Source: Helicobacter sp. (lineage in GTDB: Bacteria; Campylobacterota; Campylobacteria; Campylobacterales; Helicobacteraceae). From it: a stretch of DNA of 64,000 bases. The DNA lies in assembly GCF_017502485.1 (NCBI RefSeq), contig NZ_JAFVUX010000001.1, positions 1 through 64,000 of the forward strand. Direction: 5' to 3'. This document shows positions 42,559-52,664 of the stretch, piece by piece; position 1 is the first letter of the stretch, and every line of letters begins with the position of its first letter. Position numbers and translations under genes: made by a program. The notes below the pieces were generated by a model. The model did no database searches and was not told the origin of the DNA. It saw nothing but the letters and a program-made list of their open reading frames with translations.

Positions 42559-43695
42559 ATGAAAAGCAAACTTTTAGTAAGCGCTATTCTTGCTTCAGCA
42601 GTTGCTACAAGTTCAAGCGCAATGAATGTAGAGCTATTTGGGCATTTAGGTGTGCTATATAATCAAAAACTTGGCGATAATCCCGATAATTATGGTGGTC
42701 TCACAGGACACTTAGGGGTTGACATCGGCTCTAGCAATGTTGGCTTTGGTGTCGGTGTCTGGGGTGGCTCACAAATTTGGGCGACAAATAACTATGCCAA
42801 ATCCGTTTATGGTAATAAGCACATTGATCTCTCCGATTTGTATTTCCGCTACAACGGCACATTTGACTTCTATGTAGGACGTTTTAGCAATAGCTTTGTG
42901 AAATCGGACTGGCTTAGTAGTTATATGCAAGGCGTGAGCTTTAGCTATAATCTAGGTAGTAAATCAAATATTTGGGCTAGCTGGATTAATGATCATACGA
43001 CATTTGGTATATTGCCAGGGCGCATTGCAAGCGAGCTTACCGCATATTATCGCTTCCCATCAAGCTTTAACAATTTCGACATTGGCAAGCGCGATATTAT
43101 GGCTGGTGGTGCGAATCTTGACTTTGGTATTTTCCAAATTGATCCATTTGTGCATTACTTCCTAGATTCTTATGCACAAAGCAATGTGCTTCAAGCAGGG
43201 ACTAGAGCAGCACTTGTGCTAGGTGGTCGCGGAGTAGAATCTATCACTTCTGGTAAGTTTATGTGGCAAAACGGCTGGAATGGCAATACATTCTTTATAC
43301 AACTTGAAGAAGAGCTTCGATTCCAAGACATATTCAAGCTTGGTGCTGGTTGGTATATGGTCGGCAATAATGCTGGCATCAAAACCATCTGGGATAACAC
43401 TCGCTTCTATGGTCGCTATATGGTGCCATCCAGCACTGGATATTTTAGCGCGGGTTCAAGCAGTTGGTATGCCTTTGGTGGTGTAGAACACGAGAGAGTC
43501 AAGCTTGATATACTCTATGCTAATGGCGACTATAGTGAATTCTCAGCAGTAGCTTCAGTGCGTGTGTTTGATATGAAGCTAGCCTTTATGCGAGAAGGCT
43601 TGGGAATTGATGTAGGTGGTGGTTATGTGAGCAATGGGTTTGGTAATAGCATCCAATTCCACAATGCCCTAGCATTTGCAAAACTTGTATTCTAA
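42559..43695 (+). CDS. Helicobacter outer-membrane family protein (Hof-like porin)
   Basis: A 378-residue protein with a signal peptide (LLVSAILASAVATSSSA) and an alternating beta-strand pattern through its length (GHLGVDIGSSNVGFGVGVWGG; YVGRFSNSFVKSDWLSSYMQGVSFSYNLG). It ends in Phe (AFAKLVF), the usual signal for the BAM complex. The size and the strand pattern fit Helicobacter OMPs of the Hof group; the substrate is unknown. AAAGGACACAATA precedes the ATG. The upstream gap of 227 bases is AT-rich and holds its promoter; no RNA is recognised in it. Confidence 0.8.
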   Translation: MKSKLLVSAILASAVATSSSAMNVELFGHLGVLYNQKLGDNPDNYGGLTGHLGVDIGSSNVGFGVGVWGGSQIWATNNYAKSVYGNKHIDLSDLYFRYNGTFDFYVGRFSNSFVKSDWLSSYMQGVSFSYNLGSKSNIWASWINDHTTFGILPGRIASELTAYYRFPSSFNNFDIGKRDIMAGGANLDFGIFQIDPFVHYFLDSYAQSNVLQAGTRAALVLGGRGVESITSGKFMWQNGWNGNTFFIQLEEELRFQDIFKLGAGWYMVGNNAGIKTIWDNTRFYGRYMVPSSTGYFSAGSSSWYAFGGVEHERVKLDILYANGDYSEFSAVASVRVFDMKLAFMREGLGIDVGGGYVSNGFGNSIQFHNALAFAKLVF

Positions 43696-43704
43696 GTCTT
43701 ACAA

Positions 43705-43726
43705 GATAGCGGGACTCTCCGCTATC
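43705..43726 (+). terminator. Intrinsic terminator after the OMP gene
   Basis: A perfect 8-bp stem (GATAGCGG / CCGCTATC) with a 6-base loop, ten bases after the stop and followed by T-rich sequence. Confidence 0.85.
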
Positions 43727-43826
43727 GATTTCTCTTTGCTTTCTTTTTAGTAAATCACTTCTTAGATTCTAGGTGTTTGAGCTCCACGCTTTGATTCATA
43801 AGGTCACCAAAGCAAAATGCTAGATT

Positions 43827-44306
43827 CTAGCGATTGGTAATTGTCTCTGGGTAGAGGTCGTGGTTGGCTAGGCGCATTTGTGCCATTTGCTGATATTGTC
43901 CCTTGCCATAGTTGCAGTATGGATCGATACTTAGCCCACCCCTTGGGAGAAACTTACCCCAAACTTCTACATAATGTGGCTCTAAAAGCTTATTAAGATC
44001 TTTAAGGATAAGATTAATGCAGTCTTCGTGGAATGCTCCGTGATTACGATAACTAAAGAGATAGAGCTTAAGCGACTTAGATTCTACAATGAGCCTATCT
44101 GGGATATAGCTGATATAGATTGTGGCAAAATCTGGTTGCCCTGTGATAGGGCATAAAGAAGTAAATTCTGGACAGTTAAACTTGACAAAATACGCTACAT
44201 CTGGATGGGGGTTTGGGACTGCTTCTAGCAAGCTTGGCGCATAGTTATGTTCATAAGTCGTGTGTGAGCCTAGAGCTTTTACATCATAATTTGTGTGATT
44301 AGACAT
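43827..44306 (-). CDS. queF: NADPH-dependent 7-cyano-7-deazaguanine reductase
   Basis: A 159-residue unimodular QueF of queuosine synthesis, which reduces preQ0 to preQ1. [15 protein letters not shown] holds the catalytic Cys and Asp, [20 protein letters not shown] is the QueF NADPH-binding motif, and [17 protein letters not shown] closes the protein. Start at 44306. No preQ1 riboswitch is apparent in the 47 bases upstream. Confidence 0.95.
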   Translation of the reverse strand: MSNHTNYDVKALGSHTTYEHNYAPSLLEAVPNPHPDVAYFVKFNCPEFTSLCPITGQPDFATIYISYIPDRLIVESKSLKLYLFSYRNHGAFHEDCINLILKDLNKLLEPHYVEVWGKFLPRGGLSIDPYCNYGKGQYQQMAQMRLANHDLYPETITNR

Positions 44307-44353
44307 TACATACTCCTTAGAAAAGATAGAAAACCTTAAGCAAACAATATGCC

Positions 44354-45013
44354 CTATGCGCGCGTAGTAAGAGTGTGCAGCATAAAATCTACTTTAGAGT
44401 TTAGCGCGGCAAGCGTGCTGTTATTATCTATGACAATATCACTTTGAGCGATCTTTTGCTCTAGAGGCATTTGTGCGCGCACTCTGGCTTTAGCTTGGCT
44501 TAGGCTAAGTGCGCTTCTTTGCATTAAGCGCGCGAGTTGGAGCTTCTCTTTAGCACTCACACACACCACTACATCCACACCATAACGCACCCTTCCGCCA
44601 CTCTCAAAAAACAGCGGAATATCAAGGAAATACCACCTTTTACGCGCTTCTAACCCACAGGCTTTAGCGATAATTTGAGCGTGTATATGCGGATGGGTGA
44701 TAGACTCTAGCAAGGCGCGCTTTGCAGGATCGCTAAAGACAATCTCCCCAAGAGCCTTGCGATTAATCACCCCCAAACTCTTAGAATCAAAGTCGGCAAT
44801 ACTCTCTCCAAAAATGTCAATAAGCGTGCTAGCACTCTCCTCAAGCACGCGATGAGCGATACTATCAGCACAGATGATCTCAAACCCCCGCGCGCGCAAA
44901 ATCTCACCAACACTACTCTTCCCACACGCGATCCCACCAGTTAGCACGACTCCATAGTGCAAGGATATGGGTTTGGAGAAGCTAGATTCTAGCTTTGCTA
45001 ATTTTTGACCCAC
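44354..45013 (-). CDS. coaE: Dephospho-CoA kinase
   Basis: A 219-residue enzyme for the last step of coenzyme A synthesis. P-loop [13 protein letters not shown] is at about residue 25; [11 protein letters not shown] and ITHPHIHA follow, and the lid region with [13 protein letters not shown] lies at the end. The N-terminus is some 20 residues longer than usual; ATG 45013 overlaps the speE end by 16 bases, so they are coupled. Order as in H. pylori HP0832-HP0831. Confidence 0.93.
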   Translation of the reverse strand: MGQKLAKLESSFSKPISLHYGVVLTGGIACGKSSVGEILRARGFEIICADSIAHRVLEESASTLIDIFGESIADFDSKSLGVINRKALGEIVFSDPAKRALLESITHPHIHAQIIAKACGLEARKRWYFLDIPLFFESGGRVRYGVDVVVCVSAKEKLQLARLMQRSALSLSQAKARVRAQMPLEQKIAQSDIVIDNNSTLAALNSKVDFMLHTLTTRA

Positions 45014-45804
45014 GGCTGCAAAGTGCTTGCTAGAAGTGTAGGCATTGCAAAGGCGGCATTATGAATATCAGCATTATAGAAGCTAAGACTATCAAGCATA
45101 TCAGCTCTCTGTAGCCATAAATCAGCAAGCGGATGCGTGCCCTTAGAAGCAAAGACAAAGCTCTCATCACCAAACAATGGCATAAAAAATGGCATCGCAA
45201 TAGAAAATAGCCCACTCACATCACGCAAAGCCCGCTTACACTCATCTGCTTGGAAGTAAGGGTGCGGAAGTTTAATGATTAGCACGCCATCTGTATGCAG
45301 CATACGACTTAGCCCATCAAGCTCGTGAGCATTGGGCGTGGCTTGATGTATGATTAAGTGGTATTTGCCTAATGGCAAGTCGATAGCTCTAGCATAAAGT
45401 TCAAAGTCCCTATGCTCGCGCACCTCTTGGAAATGTGGTAAAAAGCTTATAAGAGAATCTAGCACCTTTTTATCACTTTGAATATAACAAACTCTCATAT
45501 TGTGCTTCAATAGCTCAAAGGCAAGCTCAAGATTAAACCCCCCAAGTATAAGAGCTTGGTCTTGTGAAGATTCTGGGGCTTTAAGCTTTAAGCAACACGC
45601 CCCAGTGTGTGCGACAAACTCACTCACATAGCTCAAGCGATCCTCAAGCAGTAGCTCGCGCTCATCAATAAGCGCAATTTGCCCAAATTGCTTACTTTTA
45701 AAAATCTCTAAAATATGCTCACTGCGCACATCTAAAGTTTTTTCCTCAATAGCATATTCTTTATGAAAATCCGCGCTAAGTTGGTGATTTAGCCACATAT
45801 ACAA
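44998..45804 (-). CDS. speE: Spermidine synthase family protein
   Basis: A 268-residue aminopropyltransferase of the short Helicobacter type. The Rossmann part shows ALILGGFNLELAFELLKHN, where the usual GGGDG loop is altered. YHLIIHQATPNAHELDGLSRML is in place of the usual D-D-S/D-P active-site pattern, and the catalytic acids of canonical SpeE are not all visible. So the activity is less certain than the family. Upstream of coaE in one operon. Confidence 0.8.
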   Translation of the reverse strand: MYMWLNHQLSADFHKEYAIEEKTLDVRSEHILEIFKSKQFGQIALIDERELLLEDRLSYVSEFVAHTGACCLKLKAPESSQDQALILGGFNLELAFELLKHNMRVCYIQSDKKVLDSLISFLPHFQEVREHRDFELYARAIDLPLGKYHLIIHQATPNAHELDGLSRMLHTDGVLIIKLPHPYFQADECKRALRDVSGLFSIAMPFFMPLFGDESFVFASKGTHPLADLWLQRADMLDSLSFYNADIHNAAFAMPTLLASTLQPWVKN

Positions 45805-45973
45805 TCCTTGTAGTGTTGATGAGTTGCGATTATAGCGTATTTACCTAGAATCTAATTACCACACCCTGCCCCACACATATCGCGATAATTTAAACAGCTT
45901 ATCCTCCAAGCATTACATAAAGCATAGGTCTTGCCATAAAGCTCGAAAGATAGCGTGTTTTAATGTGCGCAAT

Positions 45974-46111
45974 TTAGGATAGTGAAATTTCTCGATAAAC
46001 TTGTTCCAATACTTTAGCATAATGCTCGCACCGCTCCTTATACGCGCTATTCTCACTAACCTCACGCAAAATGCCTTGTGGCAATGATACCCCAATCGGT
46101 CTTAATCCCAT
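45974..46111 (-). CDS. Small ORF of 45 residues after fliI
   Basis: On the minus strand an ATG at 46111 opens 45 residues (GLRPIGVSLPQGILREVSENS, then CEHYAKVLEQVYREISLS) to a stop at 45974-45976. It looks like protein sequence and unlike the flanking gap. There is an in-frame TAG 15 bases before it, so it is either a small gene after fliI or the stub of a lost one. Family not recognised. The rest of the 319-base gap between speE and fliI holds nothing that I can name. Confidence 0.35.
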   Translation of the reverse strand: MGLRPIGVSLPQGILREVSENSAYKERCEHYAKVLEQVYREISLS

Positions 46112-46123
46112 CGGGCTTAGATT

Positions 46124-47464
46124 CTAAGCTTCTGGACTATGCCCTATCTCGCTTTGAGGGAGCGAGAATACCGCCTTTAGCATACGCAAAGCTTCTTCAA
46201 AGCTCACGCTCTGTTCTTCTGCCTGCTTCAAGAACTCCTCCATAACAGGCTTAATCGCTAATGCGTAATCAAGCTCTACATCGTTGCCGTGCTGGTAAGA
46301 TCCTATGCGCACTAGAATTTCATTATCTTTCAAAAGCGCGTAGTAGCGGCGGAATTGCTGGATTAGAGATCTATGCTCTTTAGTGATGATGTCATTACTC
46401 ACGCGTGAGGCAGAAGCTAGGATATTGATGGGCGGATAAATCCCAAAATCTGTCAAAGCCCGCTCTAGCACAATATGTCCATCAAGGATTGAGCGCGCTT
46501 GATCGGCGATAGGGTCACTTAAATCATCGCCTTCTACAAGCACGGTGAAAAATGCCGTGATAGAACCCTTACCCTCTTCTTTGCCTGCACGCTCCATAAG
46601 CTGGGGCATAAGCGTTAGCACAGAGGGCGGATAACCCTTGCTTGTTGGTGGCTCTCCTAGGGCTAACCCGATTTCTCTTTGCGCCATAGCAAAGCGCGTT
46701 ACAGAATCCATAATAAAAAGCACATCATGTCCCAAAGATTTAAAATACTCTGCCACTGCCATCGCACTAAATGCCCCATATTTGCGCATAAGTGGCGAGT
46801 CATCACTTGTAGCTACAATAAGCACAGTGCTACTAAGATCGCCTCCTAGAGATTTATGGATAAACTCTGGCACTTCTCGCCCCCTCTCGCCAATGAGTGC
46901 GATGACTTTTATAGGGGCTTTACAGCCACGCACAATCATCCCCATAAGGGTGGATTTCCCCACACCAGATCCTGCAAAAATCCCAATCTTCTGCCCCTTG
47001 CCGCAAGTAAGTAAGCCATTGATTGAGCGCACTCCCACATCAAAGACCTCATCGATAATTCCCCGCTTTAGCGCACGAATTGGTGGTGAGATAATAGGCA
47101 GGTGTGTTGCATGTAGCGGAGCTGGCTTATCATCAATAGGCGTTCCAAGTGGATCAAACACACGCCCAAGCATAGACTCTGTCATTGGGAAAGTTAAGCC
47201 ATTTTTCTCAATCATTACAACATCATTAATCCCAAAATGCTCCACGAAAGAAAAAGGATTAAAGCCAAAGCTCTGTTCCTCACTTAGTGTGACAATCCCT
47301 AAAGATTGTCTAGAATCCTTATGTATGATTTTGACAATATCACCCACAGACGGACTAATACCCTTGGCATAAATAATTGTCGGCGTGATTTTGGATATGA
47401 CTCCATATTGTGGTGAGAGATTAGGGCGAGTGGCGAGTTTGTGTTTAAGTATATGAAGCGACAT
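46124..47464 (-). CDS. fliI: Flagellum-specific ATPase FliI
   Basis: A 446-residue protein of the flagellar export apparatus that energises and unfolds export substrates. F1-beta-like motifs: Walker A GIFAGSGVGKST near 165, IGERGREVPEFI, VLFIMDSVTRFAMAQREIGLALGEPPTSKGYPPSV and GSITAFFTVLVEGDD. The start is set at 47464 (MSLHILKHKLA); the frame open further upstream lies opposite tig and has a membrane-like composition not expected in FliI. Divergent from tig. Confidence 0.94.
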   Translation of the reverse strand: MSLHILKHKLATRPNLSPQYGVISKITPTIIYAKGISPSVGDIVKIIHKDSRQSLGIVTLSEEQSFGFNPFSFVEHFGINDVVMIEKNGLTFPMTESMLGRVFDPLGTPIDDKPAPLHATHLPIISPPIRALKRGIIDEVFDVGVRSINGLLTCGKGQKIGIFAGSGVGKSTLMGMIVRGCKAPIKVIALIGERGREVPEFIHKSLGGDLSSTVLIVATSDDSPLMRKYGAFSAMAVAEYFKSLGHDVLFIMDSVTRFAMAQREIGLALGEPPTSKGYPPSVLTLMPQLMERAGKEEGKGSITAFFTVLVEGDDLSDPIADQARSILDGHIVLERALTDFGIYPPINILASASRVSNDIITKEHRSLIQQFRRYYALLKDNEILVRIGSYQHGNDVELDYALAIKPVMEEFLKQAEEQSVSFEEALRMLKAVFSLPQSEIGHSPEA

Positions 47465-47564
47465 TACACACCTTAAGTAGCCAAAATGCGTAATTTTATA
47501 ATGTTTTTTGATATTTTTGGCTAAAATGCCCGAATCTACTCGATAATCACTCCTAAGGAATAGT

Positions 47565-48959
47565 ATGAATCTCCAAACAAACAGAACCAACACCGCTAAT
47601 GCGACTGCAACAGGCAAAATCGCACTTAATGACCTTGAGAAAAAATTAGAGTCTCTAGCGCAAAAAGCGAGCAAGACGCTTAAGATTGCTGGCTTTAGAG
47701 CGGGCAAAGTCCCTGCACATATTGTCAAATCTCGCTACAAAGACTCTTTGGAAAAGGATGCGCAAAGAGAGCTCATACAGGATATGCTCTCAAGCGCACT
47801 CAAAGAGCTGCAACTCACTCCACAGCAGTTAATCGGCGATCCTATCATTACAAAGTTTGACAAAGGAAGCGAAAGCATTGATGTGGAAATTGCCATTTCA
47901 ATTATCCCAGATTTTAGCCTAGAGTCCCTAGAATCTAAAATTCCCACGCCTAAAATCCCAACGCCAGAGAAAAAGAATATCCAAGAGCGGCTTGATATGA
48001 TGGCACAATCACAAGGCGAACTAGTAGAATCTAAGGATGAAGCCATTAAGAAAGATCATATCGTAAATATCGACTTTGAAGGCTTTGTTGATGGCGTGGC
48101 ATTTGAAGGTGGAAAGGCTGAAGGCTTTGATCTAACCATTGGAAGCGGGCAGTTTATCCCCGGTTTTGAAGATGCGCTTGTAGGTGTAAAATGTGGGGAA
48201 GAAAAAAGTATTGAAGTAAATTTCCCAGACAATTACCACTCAAGTGCTCTAGCGGGCAAATCAGCGACCTTCAAGGTCAAAATCAACAAAATCCAAGAGC
48301 GAACTAAATGCGCTCTTGATGATGTGTTTGCTACAAAGATTCTAGGCAGAGATGACGCAACGCTTGCAGAGCTAGAATCTCGCGTGACAGATGAGCTTGC
48401 CACAGAGCTTAAAAACCGCTATTACAACGAAGAAATGAAGCAAAAATGCCTTGAAGCTTTAGATCAGGGTTTTAGCTTTGACTTGCCTAATGCCATTGTC
48501 GAGCAAGAAATGGATGTACTCTTCCGCAATGCACTTGCAAGTATCCCGGAAGAAGAGCTTAAATCCTATCAGCAAGATGCGCAAAAAGCGAAAGACAAGC
48601 GCGAGAGCTTCCGCGATGAAGCGCGTAAAAGCGTGAAAATCACTTTCCTTGTCGATGCCATTGCCAAGGAAAGAAATATCACAATCAATGACAATGAAGC
48701 AATGCAAGCAATCTACTACGAGTCAATGATGCAAGGGCAAAACCCCAAAGAAGTGCTCGAATACTATCGCAACAACAACCTGATTCCAGCAGTCAAAATG
48801 GCAATAATAGAAGATCGAGTGCTACGCCATCTTCTTGATGAAAAAGCCGGCTTATTAGAATCTAAGGATTCCAAAGCTAGCCAAAGTCCAAAGCTAGCCA
48901 AAAAGCCGACTAAGACGAAAGCATCAACGCCCAAAGAAAATCCAAAGGCACAAGTATGA
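47565..48959 (+). CDS. tig: Trigger factor
   Basis: A 464-residue ribosome-bound chaperone and prolyl isomerase. The ribosome-docking motif is GFRAGKVP near 45; the FKBP domain (about 150-250) reads [20 protein letters not shown] and [15 protein letters not shown]; the C-terminal arms are helical and end in a Lys/Ser-rich extension. AAGGAATAGT precedes the ATG. Its stop overlaps the clpP start (ATGA), as in H. pylori HP0795-HP0794. Confidence 0.96.
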   Translation: MNLQTNRTNTANATATGKIALNDLEKKLESLAQKASKTLKIAGFRAGKVPAHIVKSRYKDSLEKDAQRELIQDMLSSALKELQLTPQQLIGDPIITKFDKGSESIDVEIAISIIPDFSLESLESKIPTPKIPTPEKKNIQERLDMMAQSQGELVESKDEAIKKDHIVNIDFEGFVDGVAFEGGKAEGFDLTIGSGQFIPGFEDALVGVKCGEEKSIEVNFPDNYHSSALAGKSATFKVKINKIQERTKCALDDVFATKILGRDDATLAELESRVTDELATELKNRYYNEEMKQKCLEALDQGFSFDLPNAIVEQEMDVLFRNALASIPEEELKSYQQDAQKAKDKRESFRDEARKSVKITFLVDAIAKERNITINDNEAMQAIYYESMMQGQNPKEVLEYYRNNNLIPAVKMAIIEDRVLRHLLDEKAGLLESKDSKASQSPKLAKKPTKTKASTPKENPKAQV

Positions 48960-49543
48960 ACTATATCCCCTATGTGATTGAAAAAACAGGGCGTAGCGAG
49001 CGTAGCTATGATATCTACTCAAGACTACTGAAAGATCGTGTAATTTTACTAAGCGGAGAGATCAACGATATGGTAGCAAGCTCCATTGTCGCTCAATTAC
49101 TATTCCTTGAAGCAGAAGATCCAGAAAAAGACATCAATCTCTACATAAACTCCCCCGGAGGCGTTATCACAAGCGCATTTAGTATCTATGACACAATGCA
49201 ATATATCCGCCCAGATATTTGCACAATCTGCATAGGGCAAGCCGCAAGTGCGGGGGCATTTCTACTAAGCTGTGGGGCTAAGGGCAAGCGGTATTCCTTG
49301 CCTAATTCTAGGATTATGATCCATCAGCCCCTTGGTGGCGCACAAGGACAAGCCACAGACATAGAAATCCAAGCTAAAGAAATCCTGCGACTTCGCTCCA
49401 TACTTAATGAGATTATGGCTAGCAACACCGGGCAACCACTAAAAAAAATTGCCCAAGATACAGAGAGAGACTTTTTTATGAGTGCCAAAGAAGCCAAAGA
49501 TTATGGACTCATTGATAAAGTTTTAACAAAAAGCATCAAATAA
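48956..49543 (+). CDS. clpP: ATP-dependent Clp protease proteolytic subunit
   Basis: A 195-residue serine protease that forms the 14-mer barrel used with ClpX or ClpA. The triad is visible: Ser in [15 protein letters not shown] near 98, His in [10 protein letters not shown] near 123, and Asp in TERDFFMSA near 172. The N-terminus [19 protein letters not shown] is standard. Coupled to tig by the ATGA overlap. Confidence 0.97.
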   Translation: MNYIPYVIEKTGRSERSYDIYSRLLKDRVILLSGEINDMVASSIVAQLLFLEAEDPEKDINLYINSPGGVITSAFSIYDTMQYIRPDICTICIGQAASAGAFLLSCGAKGKRYSLPNSRIMIHQPLGGAQGQATDIEIQAKEILRLRSILNEIMASNTGQPLKKIAQDTERDFFMSAKEAKDYGLIDKVLTKSIK

Positions 49544-49578
49544 ATTTTCAAGTTAAGTTTTAAGGAAAGTATAAAACG

Positions 49579-50670
49579 ATGGATAAAAATCAAGAAAAAG
49601 CATCTGATATAGGCACTAACCCTTTCTTATCTGGGATTAACCCAGATGTACGCGCCGATATTGCGCCCGGGTCTGGCGATAGTGGAGATTTTCTTGAAGT
49701 GGTAAGTCGCTTGTCAGAAACCACGATCCAAACACTCCAAGCAGAATCCTTACCGTGCTTGCCATCAAACTACCGCTTATATTTTGAAAAATTTTTGCAA
49801 CAAGAATCTCCAGCTGTCCGCGAGAAAGTGCGCACAATTATGCGTATGCAATCAGACTTAGAAAATCGCGCACTTGTATTTGAGAAGTCTGTTGGCGAGA
49901 GTTTGCGTATCATCAAACAAGTGCTTAGCTGTATGTCTGTTGTGTATCAAAATTTCTTAATCGCTGAAAATGTTGTCAAACAATATTCTAAAGATGTAGA
50001 GCAAGCAGATAATAAACTCACTATGCGCAATGTGATGGACTTTTTTATCCGCGATATGACTAAAGTCACTAAAGTTACTTCCAAGCAGCTTGATCAGATC
50101 CGAGATCTCTATGCTAAAACAGATAAAAATCTCAAGCAAATCAGCCAAAATTCTGTCTATGACCTTAATCTTGATGTATATAACAAAAGTTATTTTACTG
50201 ATGTGTTGCAAAAGGAGCAAAAGCTATGTTTAGAGTTTAACCATTCATCAGTGCTCATTTATATCACGCTCTCCCAAGATTTATCGCGCCAAATTGGGCA
50301 AGACTCTCCAGTTTTCACAATTCTTCTAAAAACAATGGCAAAATTTCTGCAAAAGCATATACAAACAAGCAGCTTCATCGCCTATATGGGAGATGGCGTG
50401 TTTGGAATCTTACTAAAGTATTCTGACTTGCTTGAAGCCCAAGAGCTTTGCGTATTTCTCTACCAATCAGCCCAGACCACAGATGTGTTTGTAGGCGATA
50501 TGAATTTACAGCTTGATGTAGCTTCAAGTATCGCTAAGATTATGCCAGAGCGATCCGTAGAAGAAACGCAAAGTGCTTGTCTCTCAACGCTCAAAATCGC
50601 TCTTGATGAAAAACGACATTGCAAAATCTATCAACAGGATGATATTAATGGCGATTCTGCCAATAGTTAA
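49579..50670 (+). CDS. GGDEF-like protein with degenerate active site
   Basis: A 363-residue cytosolic protein. The N-terminal 200 residues are helical (coiled-coil like, [44 protein letters not shown]). The C-terminal domain resembles a diguanylate cyclase: [15 protein letters not shown] corresponds to the usual start, and the signature loop reads [10 protein letters not shown] in place of GGDEF. The active-site Glu is lost, so it may bind rather than make cyclic-di-GMP, or do neither. It lies between clpP and def, which adjoin in H. pylori. Confidence 0.7.
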   Translation: MDKNQEKASDIGTNPFLSGINPDVRADIAPGSGDSGDFLEVVSRLSETTIQTLQAESLPCLPSNYRLYFEKFLQQESPAVREKVRTIMRMQSDLENRALVFEKSVGESLRIIKQVLSCMSVVYQNFLIAENVVKQYSKDVEQADNKLTMRNVMDFFIRDMTKVTKVTSKQLDQIRDLYAKTDKNLKQISQNSVYDLNLDVYNKSYFTDVLQKEQKLCLEFNHSSVLIYITLSQDLSRQIGQDSPVFTILLKTMAKFLQKHIQTSSFIAYMGDGVFGILLKYSDLLEAQELCVFLYQSAQTTDVFVGDMNLQLDVASSIAKIMPERSVEETQSACLSTLKIALDEKRHCKIYQQDDINGDSANS

Positions 50671-51178
50671 GTATCCAAGCAAGCGACTCAAAGTTAAATC
50701 CCAAGCAGTTAGAGAGTTTGATGAGAATCTACACAAACTGCTTGATGATATGTATGAAACAATGGTTGCCACAAATGGTATAGGACTTGCAGCAATCCAA
50801 GTGGATAAGCCCATTTGTGCGCTTATAATCACACTACCACGCGAAGAAGATGGGCAGCAGTATGAAGAAGACAAACTTGAGCTAATCAATCCAACCTTGC
50901 TAAAAACCCAAGGGATAACCACTTACCAAGAAGGTTGCCTATCTGTCCCCGGATTTTATGAAGAGATTGAGCGATTTGAGACCATTAGCGTGGGATATCA
51001 GGATCGCTTTGGGGTGGAGAGAGTGCTCCAAGCAGATGGCTTGCTCTCCATAGCAGTGCAGCACGAGATGGATCATCTCAATGGCGTACTATTTGTCGAT
51101 AGGCTGCCAATCTTGCGGAGAAAAAAATTTGAAAAAGAGCTAAAAAGAATCCAAAAAGAGCAGAAAGCAAAGCCCTAG
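50648..51178 (+). CDS. def: Peptide deformylase
   Basis: A 176-residue metal-dependent enzyme that removes formyl from new proteins. The three motifs are [10 protein letters not shown] near 43, EGCLSVPG near 97 and [12 protein letters not shown] near 138, with Cys and two His binding the metal. Start at ATG 50648 ([10 protein letters not shown]); an in-frame ATG at 50639 or earlier ones within the GGDEF gene lack the standard opening. Overlaps the previous gene by 23 bases. Confidence 0.95.
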   Translation: MAILPIVKYPSKRLKVKSQAVREFDENLHKLLDDMYETMVATNGIGLAAIQVDKPICALIITLPREEDGQQYEEDKLELINPTLLKTQGITTYQEGCLSVPGFYEEIERFETISVGYQDRFGVERVLQADGLLSIAVQHEMDHLNGVLFVDRLPILRRKKFEKELKRIQKEQKAKP

Positions 51179-51310
51179 CTACACCACCCAAACACTAAAG
51201 CTTACGCAAACCCCAGCTTAGAATCTAAACAAGCTTGCAAATAGATTCTAGGAAGTTTAAGCAAACTATCGCTAGAATGCGCGCTTATTTCACTATACAA
51301 AGGACACAGA

Positions 51311-51847
51311 ATGCTTGAAGGACAAATTAGAGAGAGTATTTCAAAGGCGAATGCAAAAGCCTTAAGGAAAGATGGCTATCTAATTGCCAACATCTATGCA
51401 AAAGGTGTGGAGAATATCCACTGTGCTTTTAAGATCAACGACTTTATCCGCACAATAAAGGCAAAGACTTCTCTAGTCTTCCCTGTCAAAGTTGGTGGCA
51501 AGACACTTGATGTAGTGATCCAAGAGTATCAAAAAGACCCTGTGTATGGCACAATTTTACATATCGACCTTATGGTCGCACAAAAGGGTGTGGTGGCAAA
51601 CTACAAAATCCCTGTGCAAGCACAAGGCACAGCCGTTGGATTAAAAAACAAAGGTGTCCTGCTCATCGCTAAAAAGCGCGTAAGCGTTAAAGCCGCCCCA
51701 GAAAATCTCCCTGCTTCTTACGCACTTGATGTAAGTGCGCTTGATGTGGGACACTCAATCCTTGTGCGCGATCTACCGCAAATTGATGGCGTAAAAATCA
51801 CAGAAAACCAATCTGTCGCAGTTATTAGCTGTATCAAAGCCAAGTAG
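51311..51847 (+). CDS. rplY: Ribosomal protein bL25 (CTC type)
   Basis: A 178-residue protein with the L25 domain (LRKDGYLIANIYAKGVEN; VIQEYQKDPVYGTILHIDLM) and the beta-rich CTC extension (KIPVQAQGTAVGLKNKGVL). It binds 5S rRNA. AAAGGACACAGA precedes the ATG. The order rplY-pth-LptF/G matches H. pylori HP1496-HP1498. Confidence 0.94.
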   Translation: MLEGQIRESISKANAKALRKDGYLIANIYAKGVENIHCAFKINDFIRTIKAKTSLVFPVKVGGKTLDVVIQEYQKDPVYGTILHIDLMVAQKGVVANYKIPVQAQGTAVGLKNKGVLLIAKKRVSVKAAPENLPASYALDVSALDVGHSILVRDLPQIDGVKITENQSVAVISCIKAK

Positions 51848-51868
51848 CCCAACCCAAAGGCAGGGGCT

Positions 51869-52663
51869 GTGTCTGCGCAAAAAGCCCATATCAAGCACTT
51901 AATCTCTACGATAAAGAGCCTACCTATTATTGCTTTTAGCGCGCGATCCTTACTAGCAGAATATCTCCCACAGATGCGCGCGCAAGAGCCTTTACTCATC
52001 GCTGGGCTTGGGAATCCGGGAGACAGATACGCCCAAAACCGCCATAATATAGGCTTTATCATCATTGACCGATTATGTGAGTGCCTAGGACTTGAGCTTG
52101 AAGCATCAAATAGATTCTACGCGCACATTGCTACCCTTACTCCACATATCCATATCGCAAAACCGCAGACCTTTATGAATCTCTCAGGCAACTCGATTGC
52201 CGCAATCACAAGCTTTTATAAAATCAGTCAGCTTTGTATCACACACGATGAGCTAGACCTCCCCCTTGGTGCAATCCGCTATAAGCTTGGTGGTAGCAGT
52301 GGCGGACACAATGGGATAAAATCCATCGATAGCGCGCTAAATAGACAAGACTATATGCGCTTGCGCTTTGGGATTAAAGAAAGCCTACCTGAAACGCAAG
52401 CAAGCAAGCATAAGCAAATCATCGATTTTGTGCTAGGGGATTTTTCCTTGCCCAAGGAACAACTACTAGAGCTAGTTGATGAGAGTGTGAGAGGCTTGCT
52501 ATTTTTCATTATAGCAAGAGACTTTACCGCCCTACAAAGCCACTTCACCATAAGCAAGCCAAAAGATTCCGCCCAAGTCCCCAGTAAGCAAACTACCCTA
52601 GAATCTAGCCGAGATGCTAGGGTAGCTACCATCTCACCTGCGCGTGCTTGCAAAGGGGATTAG
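51869..52663 (+). CDS. pth: Peptidyl-tRNA hydrolase
   Basis: It releases peptides from tRNA. The enzyme itself begins LLIAGLGNPGDRYAQNRHNIGF, with the catalytic His near residue 20 of the normal numbering. KPQTFMNLSGNS, THDELDLPLG and GSSGGHNGIKSI follow. The frame from GTG 51869 (AGGGG before it) gives 264 residues, 35 longer than usual at the N-terminus; ATG 51974 would give the normal start but has a poor ribosome site. The C-terminus also has 35 extra residues rich in LESSRDAR. Confidence 0.92.
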   Translation: MSAQKAHIKHLISTIKSLPIIAFSARSLLAEYLPQMRAQEPLLIAGLGNPGDRYAQNRHNIGFIIIDRLCECLGLELEASNRFYAHIATLTPHIHIAKPQTFMNLSGNSIAAITSFYKISQLCITHDELDLPLGAIRYKLGGSSGGHNGIKSIDSALNRQDYMRLRFGIKESLPETQASKHKQIIDFVLGDFSLPKEQLLELVDESVRGLLFFIIARDFTALQSHFTISKPKDSAQVPSKQTTLESSRDARVATISPARACKGD

Positions 52664-52664
52664 T

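Noticed and set aside
44307-44353. preQ1 riboswitch before queF
   Set aside because: The 47-base leader shows no pseudoknot-forming C-rich loop with an A-rich tail, so nothing supports it.
47465-47728. Possible longer N-terminus for FliI
   Set aside because: The extension lies antisense to the start of tig, is hydrophobic and is not expected in FliI; ATG 47464 gives the normal start.
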